NCBI RefSeq assembly: GCF_030408775.1
Contig: NZ_CP047210.1
Location: 124,001 to 188,000 of the forward strand
DNA: 64,000 bases
From: Corynebacterium fournieri
GTDB lineage: Bacteria; Actinomycetota; Actinomycetes; Mycobacteriales; Mycobacteriaceae
Direction of reading: 5' to 3'
Shown here one piece after another: positions 9,001 to 16,114 of this stretch. The stretch's first letter is position 1. Each line of letters starts with the position of its first letter. The translations under genes and the position numbers were made by a program. The notes below the pieces were generated by a model. That model saw only the letters and a program-made list of their open reading frames with translations, was not told the DNA's origin and ran no database searches.

Positions 9001-11282
9001 TTGTCACCCCGCCGATCGACTTCAAGTACTTCCCGGAAGGCAAGGCTGACTTCGACCTTGAGGTTTCCATGCCGGAGGGCTGGCCGGACGAGGATGTCAC
9101 TGGTGCGAAGGTGAACCGTACGGTCACCGTTGAGCAGGGCAAGACCACTTCTGTCGAGATCAAGGTCCCGGCTCCACAGACCCAGTCCATCGTGGGTCGC
9201 GTCGATGACGGCAACGGCAATAAGGTTCCGGGCACCGTGGTTGTGGTCACCGACGGGCGCGGCAACTCTCGCGTCATTCCGGTCGAGGACGACGGCTCCT
9301 TCGAGGTCGACAAGTTGATCCCGGGCGTGCACGACGTTGAGATCCTCACGCCGGGCCAGGGCCGTGACACCGATCCGATCAAGGTTCCGGTGCGCGCTGG
9401 CGAAGATGTCGAGCTGCCCACCGTCCACCTGACCAAGAACACCTCGCTGAAGCTCGAGAAGCGAGTGTGGGGCCGCGACGCAGACAACAACGGCAAGGTC
9501 AAGAACGAGGACGGCGAGCTTGTCGACGACGTGATGACGGTCAAGGACGGCGAGGACCTGCCGTACGCCCTGATCGTCACCAACGACGGTGATCAGCCGA
9601 TCAAGAACATTGAGTTCGATGATCCGGAGCTGGAAAAGCGCAACATCGAGTTGAAGATGCCGGAGGGCTGGACGGCCGAGTCCGAGCTGATGCCGGGCGA
9701 GTCCAAGGTCTTCAGCGCCACGATGAAGGCGCCGGAAGACGCGTTCGACTTCAACAACGTCGCGGTTGCAAACGGTGTCACCTCCAAGGGTGAGAAGGTC
9801 AGCTCCAAGCCGGATTCCGCTTACACCAAGTTCATGCGCGGCAAGGTGGAGAAGAAGGTCAACGCCCGCTTCGCCACGAACAAGGACAAGCCGGTCTCGG
9901 CTAAGGCAAACTCCGCGCTGGGCTTCACCTACGAGGTGAAGAACTCCGGTTCCGCACCGATGGTCAACGTCAAGCTCACGGACATCGTCTACGAGGACGG
10001 CGCTGACGAGGACAACTGCGTTCCGGGCGAGGTTGTAAACAAGGAAGGCGACATCAAGTGCTACGAGCTTGAAGTCAAGGCCCCGGAGGGCTTCGACGGC
10101 ACCCTGCTGCCGGGTCAGCGCGTGATCTTCACTGCTGATATTCCGGAGGGCCTGAAGCCGGGTGCACACCACCACAATGCCGCTGAGGCTCGCGGTGAGC
10201 TGCCGAAGCGACCGAATCGTGGCGACCAGTTCGACGGTGAGCCGGACTACGGCGAGGATCCGTCGTCCGTGCTGGTCATCTCCCCGCGTGAGAACCTCAA
10301 GGGCAACGCCCACATTGTGGTCTCCGAGGGCGCGGAGCTGGCCACCGACATCCAGGCAGTTACCTGGGTAGACAAGAACGGCAACGGCAAGCAGGACGCG
10401 GGCCAGAACGAGCACGTCAGTGGCCTGGAGGTCACCCTGGTGCCGACGGACGGCTCCCCGGCTATTTCGGGTACCACCGGTGCCGACGGCAACGTCCTGT
10501 TCGAGAAGGCACCGCAGGGCGAGTACACCATGCAGATCAAGAGCCCGGGCAACCTGCGCCTGGCCGACCCGAAGGATCCGGAGAAGAACTCCTTCGAGCC
10601 GGGCGCCATCTTGGAATCCAAGCCGTTCAAGGCGGAAGGCAAGGAGCGTTTTGTCAGCCTGAAGCTGGAGACGCCGGCGACGGCTGCGAACGGTTCCGAC
10701 CTCGTCGTGGATGAGGAAGAGGGCAGCTCCCTGGGCAAGTGCCTGGCTTCCACGTCTTCCGTTTCCAACCCGGTTGCGTGGCTGGTGCCGGTGGGTCTGC
10801 TCACCGCTGTCATGGGTGGCATCGGCGTGATGTTCGAGGATCAGCTCAACGAGGCGTCTGCACGCGCAAACGCCGCCATCCGCGAGGCGATGCCGCAGGT
10901 GGATCTGGGCATCGGCTTCCAGCAGCCGGAGTGGATGCGTGAGACGCAGGCTCAGTGGCAGGCGCAGATCGACCAGGTCAACCGCCAGCTCGCGGCCATT
11001 AACCCGGCTGCCCCGGCTGCGGCTGCAGGTATCGGTGCACTGGCCATCGCGGGTCTGCTCACCGGCATCTTCTACGCCGGTTGTGAGGCTGGCTGGTTCG
11101 AGCCGAACGAGGAGGGCATGACGGGCTCCAGCTCCAAGGGTTCCTCCGAGAAGGCTGAGGGCGATGCCAACGAAGCCGAGGATGCCAAGACCGAAGAGAA
11201 CAACTCTTCTATCGGCTCCAGCTCTAAGGATTCCTCTGAGTCCGTGGATGAGAAGGATGCCAAGGAAGAGTCCACCAACTAA
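6021..11282 (+). CDS. Giant repeat surface protein (Cna-B/SdrD-like domains)
   Basis: About 1753-aa exported protein. Start chosen: TTG at 6021 with GGAG 5 nt upstream. An ATG at 6102 would also leave a complete signal peptide, which is cleaved after ASAQ. In order: a lower-G+C N-terminal domain (about 78-217); five identical 89-aa transthyretin/Cna-B-like repeats (about 219-663, GSVSDVVADQYGKPVEG start); a Thr/Ser/Pro/Lys stalk (about 670-833); three more Cna-B-like modules, each with a GxVxDxxGxPxxG pattern; two DUF11-like modules; an SdrD-B-like module with the Ca-loop motif WVDKNGNGKQDAG; and a C-terminal module KCLAS, TM, amphipathic stretch, TM, GCEAGW with an acidic Ser-rich tail. No LPXTG. 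Inferred: a fibrous adhesin or envelope protein anchored by the C-terminal helices. Confidence 0.85.
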   Translation: MKNASSPFECNSDAAAQGPVNPARYNAMSNAGRSSRRGNSGKRAAVAGMTSVSLALAGLTVPGVVGGVGSGASLASAQETDTTTIAARFSKSDLTDHKWAATLTLDFGQAAQTFNSVRIEVPAEIESTDTFPDRANYSVRLLKGRDLVEDLGVIEGVGGGSPKELRTLAFTLPKSVTLPDENLALQFRYEDGTYSDFPTDGGASAAKLRAVINEVDMTGSVSDVVADQYGKPVEGTTVELVDGNGEVVESTTVGADGKVDWADVQPGDYTLRVTTPDGYSDVADQSFTVKPGEKDKKLPPLDIQAENGSVSDVVADQYGKPVEGTTVELVDGNGEVVESTTVGADGKVDWADVQPGDYTLRVTTPDGYSDVADQSFTVKPGEKDKKLPPLDIQAENGSVSDVVADQYGKPVEGTTVELVDGNGEVVESTTVGADGKVDWADVQPGDYTLRVTTPDGYSDVADQSFTVKPGEKDKKLPPLDIQAENGSVSDVVADQYGKPVEGTTVELVDGNGEVVESTTVGADGKVDWADVQPGDYTLRVTTPDGYSDVADQSFTVKPGEKDKKLPPLDIQAENGSVSDVVADQYGKPVEGTTVELVDGNGEVVESTTVGADGKVDWADVQPGDYTLRVTTPDGYSDVADQSFTVKPGEKDKKLPPLGIQKDAPPVSATPTSTAAQPSKPTTSTSTTSAPTTKTTTSTSTAKPAPTTTKPTTSTSTAKPAPTTTKPTTSTPTAKPAPTSKPATSTTTTTKPSTSAPATTTTTSKPATSTTTTTKPSTSTSATKATTSKPATSTTTTTKPSTSAPATSTTTKAAVPSTTTKAAPSSTTKPEPKQPSIIGTVTGPDGKPLPKEDENGNPLPPTKVTVTDDQGNQVGEPIEVDENGNFEVPELPEGDYVVVVDTPEGYNTPKPQVVPVKDGETSTLPPITVTKPDVDLDKNKPAPKPGSINGWLIDDSNRPIPGAETKLVKKGVTDPDTGEKFDYEVPLTVDADGYFVTPPIDFKYFPEGKADFDLEVSMPEGWPDEDVTGAKVNRTVTVEQGKTTSVEIKVPAPQTQSIVGRVDDGNGNKVPGTVVVVTDGRGNSRVIPVEDDGSFEVDKLIPGVHDVEILTPGQGRDTDPIKVPVRAGEDVELPTVHLTKNTSLKLEKRVWGRDADNNGKVKNEDGELVDDVMTVKDGEDLPYALIVTNDGDQPIKNIEFDDPELEKRNIELKMPEGWTAESELMPGESKVFSATMKAPEDAFDFNNVAVANGVTSKGEKVSSKPDSAYTKFMRGKVEKKVNARFATNKDKPVSAKANSALGFTYEVKNSGSAPMVNVKLTDIVYEDGADEDNCVPGEVVNKEGDIKCYELEVKAPEGFDGTLLPGQRVIFTADIPEGLKPGAHHHNAAEARGELPKRPNRGDQFDGEPDYGEDPSSVLVISPRENLKGNAHIVVSEGAELATDIQAVTWVDKNGNGKQDAGQNEHVSGLEVTLVPTDGSPAISGTTGADGNVLFEKAPQGEYTMQIKSPGNLRLADPKDPEKNSFEPGAILESKPFKAEGKERFVSLKLETPATAANGSDLVVDEEEGSSLGKCLASTSSVSNPVAWLVPVGLLTAVMGGIGVMFEDQLNEASARANAAIREAMPQVDLGIGFQQPEWMRETQAQWQAQIDQVNRQLAAINPAAPAAAAGIGALAIAGLLTGIFYAGCEAGWFEPNEEGMTGSSSKGSSEKAEGDANEAEDAKTEENNSSIGSSSKDSSESVDEKDAKEESTN
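6675..8009 (+). repeat. Five tandem 267-bp coding repeats
   Basis: Units start at 6675, 6942, 7209, 7476 and 7743. The first four are identical base for base as far as I can read; the fifth diverges only in its last codons (LDIQAEN becomes LGIQKDA). Each unit encodes one 89-aa Cna-B-like domain. Confidence 0.95.
8020..8515 (+). repeat. Low-complexity Thr/Ser/Pro/Lys stalk-coding region
   Basis: Imperfect repeats encoding blocks such as TTTKPSTSAPAT and TSTAKPAPTTTKPTTS, between the Cna-B repeats and the C-terminal modules. Typical of a wall-spanning or glycosylated stalk. Confidence 0.8.
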
Positions 11283-11307
11283 GGTCGCTCACCATGGCTG
11301 AGAGCTA

Positions 11308-11361
11308 AACGGCACCCCGCACACGTCGCAGCGTCGCGACGAGGGCGGGGTGCCGTTTTTT
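11308..11361 (+). terminator. Terminator of the giant surface protein gene
   Basis: CGGCACCCCGC (11310-11320) pairs with GCGGGGTGCCG (11345-11355), followed by TTTTTT. Confidence 0.85.
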
Positions 11362-11455
11362 ACACGCAAGAAATATTGAGACGCTGCGCTGAAACGTATA
11401 CATTCGTAGTTGCTTTTTGGGCGTACGAGCGCTTTTTCACATTCGAGAGGTAAAA

Positions 11456-13534
11456 ATGGCTGCAAACTCTAAGGTCAACCGCATCGCCGGGCTGTCGCTC
11501 GCCGCTGCTGTCGCGGGCACGCTGACGCTGATGCCTGTGGCGAAGGCGCAAACCACGTCTCCGTCGTCGGAGACTGCGACGTCGCAGGCACCGGTCGTCT
11601 CCACGGAGAACAGCAGCTCTGCTTCGGCGTCCGCCTCCACCGTCGCCCCGGCCTCGGAGTCTGTGTCCACCACCATCAAGTTGGGGGATGGCTTGGAGGA
11701 GGCACCGAAGGCGTCGTCAAGCGTGGCGCCCACGACCACCCCGTCGACGGACTGGGCGGAGATCCTGAAGAGCTTCGCCGCCTTGGTGGTGCCGGCCACG
11801 ACCACCGGCTCCGGCACCAACGACGCGACGTTCACGTCGGACAACAACACCTACTCTGCGCTCGCCAGCAACCCCACCAACGGCCGCCTCTACGCCATCT
11901 CGAACGAAGGCCACCTGCTGCGCATCCACCCGCAGACAGGCAACCTGAAGGACTTGGGCAAGGTTCCGGACCTCGACGCCTCCAAGATCACCTCTGCAGC
12001 CTTCACCAACGACGGCACCTTCGTGCTTATCGACGGCGATACCGTCTACACCAAAGACCTCGCCGACGACGAGACCGGTGAGACGGCTACCCCGGACAAC
12101 CTCGACTTTGTGAAGAAGCCGGTCGACACCACGCTGCCGGAGCTCGCATGGGCGCCGACACAGCAGCCGGGCGAGCTTGTCGCCCTGTCTGCCAAGGACG
12201 GCAAGGCAACCAGCTACACGCTGGACGTCAAGGATGAAAAGGCCACCGTGACTAAGGCTCCGGCTGAAGTGGCAAAGGGTGTCGACCTGGCCAAGTTGGA
12301 GACCTTCAACTACGCCTACCTGGATGATGACGCCACCTACTTCGCCGACGAGAACGGCCACGCGGTGAAGCTGGAAGACGGCAAGGTCACCGCTGTCGAA
12401 GACGGCCTGACCAAGGAGGACAACTACAAGGCAGTTGCGGGCCTGGAACCGAAGTCGGCCACCACCAACACCTCCACTGCGACGTCTGCTGAGCCGAAGC
12501 CGGCGGACACCGTTGAGTTCAACGTTGTGGTCACCACCGACGACGATCGCGCGATCGAGGGGGCCACCTTCAAGAGCGCCGATGGCACCGTCACCGGCAC
12601 CACCGACAGCAAAGGCCACGGCACCGTTGCCCTCGCGGTGAACGAGGCATCCCGGAACAAAGACTCCTTCCAGTTGACTCTTGCGGAGGCTCCGGAGGGC
12701 TTCAAGAACACCGAGATCCAGGTCAAGCGCGATCAGAAGGACGCGAAGCTGGTGCTTCCGGCGGAGGGTGCGAAGAACAGCACCACGAAGCCGACCGGTG
12801 CTGCGAACGCAGATGACCTGATCGAGATTGACGTCCTGGTCAAGACCGCCGACGACAAGGTTGTTGAGGGCGCGGAGTTCAAGAGTGAGGACGGCCGCGT
12901 TATCGGCACCACTGACGCCGATGGCCGAGGCAAGATTGGCATTGACCTCAACAAGGATTCCCGCGACAAAAGACTCATCCAGCTGACCCTGAAGGAAGCT
13001 CCGAAGGGGTACAAGAACGCCGAGGTGGTCATCCGTCGCGGTGAGGGCAAGGCAGAGCTCGTGCTCCCGCGCGACCCGAAGGCCACCCCGTCGTCCACGC
13101 TGAGCAAGCCGGACCAGGTGCTGAAGGTGATCGACCAGATCAAGCCGGTCGCCTCCTCCTTCCTCGCCCCGGCGGCAGCTTTCGCCGGTGCGGCGGGCAT
13201 GGCTGGCGCAGGTGGCAAGAGCACCAAGAGCACCAAGACCACGTTCGGCGGCACCAGCGTGACCATCTCCAACACCGCTGGCCGCTCCACGGGCCGCTCC
13301 ACCAGCGTGACCCCGTCCGCGAAGGTGGTCACCCGCAACGGTAGCAACGCCACGGTGGCGAAGGCGAACAGCACCACCGGCGCGAAGTCCACCGCTAAGA
13401 CCAGCACCTCGGACGAGCGCGACGGTGATCTCGCAGATACCGGTACCCCGATGCGCGCAGTGATCGCCCTCGGTGTGCTGTCCATCCTCGTCGGTGGCGC
13501 ATACCTGGCGCTGGGTCGTCGTCGCGAGAACTAA
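11456..13534 (+). CDS. LAxTG-anchored surface protein with propeller-like and SpaA-like domains
   Basis: 692-aa wall protein. The ATG at 11456 follows GAGAGGT. The signal peptide is cleaved near residue 32 (AKAQ/TT). A Ser/Thr/Pro-rich segment is followed by a region (about 115-330) with repeated blade-like strands (NGRLYAISNEGHLLRIHPQTG), which suggests a beta-propeller. Two homologous about 90-aa prealbumin/SpaA-like modules follow (about 365-455 and 465-555; EIDVLVKTADDKVVEGAEF in the second). A Lys/Thr-rich stalk leads to the sorting signal LADTG near residue 659, a TM helix and the tail GRRREN. LAxTG is the motif associated with class E sortases of actinobacteria. No sortase is encoded in the window. 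Function unknown; probably covalently attached to peptidoglycan. Confidence 0.88.
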   Translation: MAANSKVNRIAGLSLAAAVAGTLTLMPVAKAQTTSPSSETATSQAPVVSTENSSSASASASTVAPASESVSTTIKLGDGLEEAPKASSSVAPTTTPSTDWAEILKSFAALVVPATTTGSGTNDATFTSDNNTYSALASNPTNGRLYAISNEGHLLRIHPQTGNLKDLGKVPDLDASKITSAAFTNDGTFVLIDGDTVYTKDLADDETGETATPDNLDFVKKPVDTTLPELAWAPTQQPGELVALSAKDGKATSYTLDVKDEKATVTKAPAEVAKGVDLAKLETFNYAYLDDDATYFADENGHAVKLEDGKVTAVEDGLTKEDNYKAVAGLEPKSATTNTSTATSAEPKPADTVEFNVVVTTDDDRAIEGATFKSADGTVTGTTDSKGHGTVALAVNEASRNKDSFQLTLAEAPEGFKNTEIQVKRDQKDAKLVLPAEGAKNSTTKPTGAANADDLIEIDVLVKTADDKVVEGAEFKSEDGRVIGTTDADGRGKIGIDLNKDSRDKRLIQLTLKEAPKGYKNAEVVIRRGEGKAELVLPRDPKATPSSTLSKPDQVLKVIDQIKPVASSFLAPAAAFAGAAGMAGAGGKSTKSTKTTFGGTSVTISNTAGRSTGRSTSVTPSAKVVTRNGSNATVAKANSTTGAKSTAKTSTSDERDGDLADTGTPMRAVIALGVLSILVGGAYLALGRRREN

Positions 13535-13548
13535 GCCCACGCACAAAA

Positions 13549-13583
13549 GGCGGCTCCCGGAATTGCTCCGGGGCCGCCTTTTT
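13549..13583. terminator. Bidirectional terminator between the surface gene and tyrA
   Basis: GGCGGC-CCCGGA pairs with TCCGGG-CCGCC, flanked by AAAA on the left and TTTTT on the right, so it can serve both converging genes. Confidence 0.85.
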
Positions 13584-13593
13584 CGTGCCCGGT

Positions 13594-14598
13594 TTAGAAC
13601 ACCTCCACGCGCCCGCCGAGGGACTCGATCTGCTCCAGCTGCCGCTCCCACCCGGGCGCGCCCGGGTGGACGCGCATGACGGGGCGCGAGGAGATCTCCA
13701 CCGGCGAGACGGATTCGCGCCGCGCGCCCTTACGGGCTGCCATGCGCAGGTGTGCGCGGTGGCCGGACTTGGTCAGCGAATCCAACGACGGGCGATCATC
13801 CGCCAGGGAGGTGCGCGCGTGCTGGAGGAGCTCGATGAACTCGTCGAGTACGGGCACCAGCGACTCCGCGTTGGTCTCGCACATGTTGCGCACCAGGTCC
13901 GGGTCGGTGCTGGCCACGCGGGTCGCGCCGCGGAAAGAGCCCGCGGACAGGGACTGCGCCAGCGTGCCTCCGCGGTCGCCGACCAGCGCGAGTGCTTCGG
14001 CAATGACGTGCGGCAGGTGGGAGACGCGGGCGACGGCTTCGTCGTGGCGGTCCACGGACACCGGTACGGCCTCAGCGCCCACCACGGCCGCCATGCGGCA
14101 CACGACGGTAAACAGCTCGGCCCACTGTTCATCGCCTGGGTTGTCCCGGGCGTAGTCGTAGGTCACGGCCCACGCGGCGCTGGCAAAGAGGCCTTCGTGG
14201 GAGGCGGTCCAGCCGGAAAACTCGGTGCCGGTCATGGGGTGGCCACCCACGTAGCGCGATTGCATGCCGCGCTCAACCACGAGGTCGTAGATGGGCTGTT
14301 TCACGCTCACGACGTCGGTGATCCAGCAGGACGGCGCGAATTCGGCCACCTGGTCCAGCACGGACGCCACGGCGCGCATCGGCACCGCAACCACCACAAG
14401 TGCGCGTTCCTCCTCGGCACGGCGCAGCACTTCCTCCACAGAGTCGGACACGTCAAAGCCGTCCCTGCGGGCGGCGCGTGCGCCGTGCAAGGTGAAGCCG
14501 TAGACGCGCTCGCCGAGCGATTGCAGGTCACGCATGAGCGATCCGCCGATAAGTCCGAGGCCGATAATGCACACTGGGGGCAGCTGAGGGGAAGTCAC
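13594..14598 (-). CDS. tyrA: Prephenate/arogenate dehydrogenase
   Basis: 334-aa NAD(P)-dependent dehydrogenase of tyrosine synthesis; corynebacterial TyrA usually prefers arogenate. The N-terminal Rossmann motif GLGLIGGS lies at about 13-20, followed by the catalytic-domain motif GGHPMTGTE near 135-145. GTG start; a TAGACT -10 (14611-14606) lies 7 nt upstream and there is no Shine-Dalgarno, so the gene is probably leaderless. It is divergent from the TadA-associated gene, with both promoters in a 50-bp gap. No ACT domain is visible at the C-terminus. Confidence 0.92.
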   Translation of the reverse strand: MTSPQLPPVCIIGLGLIGGSLMRDLQSLGERVYGFTLHGARAARRDGFDVSDSVEEVLRRAEEERALVVVAVPMRAVASVLDQVAEFAPSCWITDVVSVKQPIYDLVVERGMQSRYVGGHPMTGTEFSGWTASHEGLFASAAWAVTYDYARDNPGDEQWAELFTVVCRMAAVVGAEAVPVSVDRHDEAVARVSHLPHVIAEALALVGDRGGTLAQSLSAGSFRGATRVASTDPDLVRNMCETNAESLVPVLDEFIELLQHARTSLADDRPSLDSLTKSGHRAHLRMAARKGARRESVSPVEISSRPVMRVHPGAPGWERQLEQIESLGGRVEVF

Positions 14599-14648
14599 CG
14601 CGCCAAGTCTAGTTGCACCCCACCGACGGGGGACTACGCTTCACAACC

Positions 14649-15131
14649 ATGAGCCAGGATTTCCCGGACGGGTACGCCGTCACCGTCGAGCGCGCGGGTG
14701 GCACGTGGCGTGTGCGCGAGTTCGACGACGACTTCACGGACCTTTCCGTCTCTGTCACCGCCGTGCGCAACCTCCGCTCGGAGGGCGCGGCGTTCGCGCT
14801 GCTCAACGTGGAGGAGGACTACCTGGTCATCGTGCGCCCGGGCCCGTCGCAAACGCGCGTGCTCATCTCGGACGCGACGATGGCGGTGGACGACGATTTC
14901 GCCGCGGACATCCTGGACGAGGCGGACGTTGAGATCCCGGAGATCGACCCGGATGAGCTGGACAATGTCGACGCGTGGGCGGACGGCGACTTCGCCATCC
15001 TCGCGGATTTGGGGCTCAGCGAGGAGCAGATGAGCATTTTGCTTGACGACGACGCCGATCCCGCCGACCTCGCCCAGACCATCGCCGACGAGCTGGGGTT
15101 CGGCGACGAGTTGGACGACGTTGTCGGCTAG
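14649..15131 (+). CDS. TadA-associated acidic protein
   Basis: 160-aa strongly acidic protein of the family regularly found just upstream of tadA in actinobacteria (tRNA adenosine deaminase-associated protein). The biochemical role is not established. The ATG is 8 nt after a TACGCT hexamer (14635-14640), so it is probably leaderless. The C-terminal third is rich in Asp/Glu (DLAQTIADELGFGDELDDVVG). It overlaps the chosen start of tadA, which suggests translational coupling. Confidence 0.85.
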   Translation: MSQDFPDGYAVTVERAGGTWRVREFDDDFTDLSVSVTAVRNLRSEGAAFALLNVEEDYLVIVRPGPSQTRVLISDATMAVDDDFAADILDEADVEIPEIDPDELDNVDAWADGDFAILADLGLSEEQMSILLDDDADPADLAQTIADELGFGDELDDVVG

Positions 15132-15588
15132 CCAACGCCGCGCCGAAGAGCGCATGCGTCAAGCGCTCGCCGCCGCGGCGCAGACGCCCGCCGGCGACGT
15201 GCCGGTGGGCGCTGTCGTGTTCGACGCCGCCGGTGTGGTGGTGGGCCGGGGGGTGAACCGTCGAGAAGCAAACTGCGACCCCACCGCGCACGCTGAAGTC
15301 GAGGCGATCCGCGAGGCCGCACGCACGCTGGGCACCTGGCGGCTCGACGGCTGCGAGCTGGTGGTCACCCTAGAACCCTGCACCATGTGCGCCGGCGCGA
15401 TCTTGGGGGCGCGGGTGTCCTCCCTGGTCTTCGGGGCCTGGGAGCCGAAGACGGGCGCGGTGGGCAGCGTTTTGGACGCGATCCGGGACCCGCACCACTT
15501 GCACACCCCCGAGGTGCGCGCGGGCGTGCTGGAGGCGGAAGCTGCCAGAATGCTGACGGAGTTCTTCGAAGGTCTGAGGAGTAATTGA
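15121..15588 (+). CDS. tadA: tRNA-specific adenosine deaminase TadA
   Basis: 155-aa zinc deaminase that converts A34 to inosine in tRNA-Arg(ACG); that tRNA is encoded at 4253-4328. Zinc and catalytic motifs: HAEVEAI (His ligand, Glu proton shuttle) and PCTMCAGAI (two Cys ligands). The TTG start at 15121 overlaps the upstream stop and keeps the complete first helix; ATG 15154 (MRQALAAAA) is the alternative and would shorten that helix. Confidence 0.93.
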   Translation: MSASQRRAEERMRQALAAAAQTPAGDVPVGAVVFDAAGVVVGRGVNRREANCDPTAHAEVEAIREAARTLGTWRLDGCELVVTLEPCTMCAGAILGARVSSLVFGAWEPKTGAVGSVLDAIRDPHHLHTPEVRAGVLEAEAARMLTEFFEGLRSN

Positions 15589-15664
15589 ATCGTTACCCAC
15601 GGCGGGCCGTTTTAGGCCTACAGTGGGGAACCTAACTGATTCCAACGAACAAAGGAGTAAGGCA

Positions 15665-15880
15665 ATGGGTATTGAGGACAAGGCAGACCAGCTCAAGGGC
15701 GGCGCTAAGGAAGCTCTGGGCAACGTCACCGATAACGAGAAGCTTGCCAACGAGGGCAAGGCTGACCAGCTGATCGGCTCCGCCAAGGAGAAGCTCTCCG
15801 AGGCTGGCGACGCTATCAAGGACAAGGCCAACGAGGTTGCCGCGAAGGTCGAGGACAAGCGCGACGAGGCTGAGCGCTAA
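15665..15880 (+). CDS. CsbD-like stress protein
   Basis: 71-aa soluble, highly charged protein of the CsbD family: MGIEDKADQLKGGAKEALG followed by two amphipathic helical repeats (ADQLIGSAKEKL). Members are abundant under general stress, but the molecular role is unknown. AAAGGAG lies 8 nt before the ATG. It is a single gene, followed closely by tRNA-Ser. Confidence 0.9.
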   Translation: MGIEDKADQLKGGAKEALGNVTDNEKLANEGKADQLIGSAKEKLSEAGDAIKDKANEVAAKVEDKRDEAER

Positions 15881-15918
15881 TTTGGCTATCCGGCCACGCT
15901 GCCGTTAATCTGTTTCGC

Positions 15919-16006
15919 GGTAGCGTGTCCGAGCGGCCGAAGGTACTCGCCTCGAAAGCGAGTGTGGGTAAAACCACCGCGGGTTCAAATCCCGCCGCTA
16001 CCGCCA
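15919..16006 (+). tRNA. tRNA-Ser(CGA), CCA encoded
   Basis: The acceptor GGTAGCG pairs with CGCTACC. The anticodon stem CTCGC/GCGAG encloses the CGA anticodon. It has the long variable arm of class II tRNAs and ends GCCA. No insertion is present at its 3' end, unlike the other tRNA-Ser of the window. Confidence 0.95.
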
Positions 16007-16015
16007 AAATGTGAA

Positions 16016-16038
16016 GCCCCCGGAAACGGGGGCTTTTC
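16016..16038 (+). terminator. tRNA-Ser(CGA) terminator
   Basis: GCCCCCG, loop GAAA, CGGGGGC, then TTTT, 10 nt after the CCA. Confidence 0.85.
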
Positions 16039-16114
16039 GCATGCCTGGGCAGACATTAGGATGGGCCGGGTTACGCTCGCGCGGGCTGCGGGCGGGAAGG
16101 AACGCGTTTTTCAA

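Noticed and set aside
6513-10415. 1300-aa minus-strand open frame inside the giant surface gene
   Set aside because: Arg/Leu-rich, its repeats mirror the 267-bp units, and it has no start or terminator signals; shadow of the plus-strand gene.
15919-16006. A third tRNA-targeted element at tRNA-Ser(CGA) or at tRNA-Pro
   Set aside because: Both tRNAs are followed directly by their own terminators, with no duplicated 3' end nearby.
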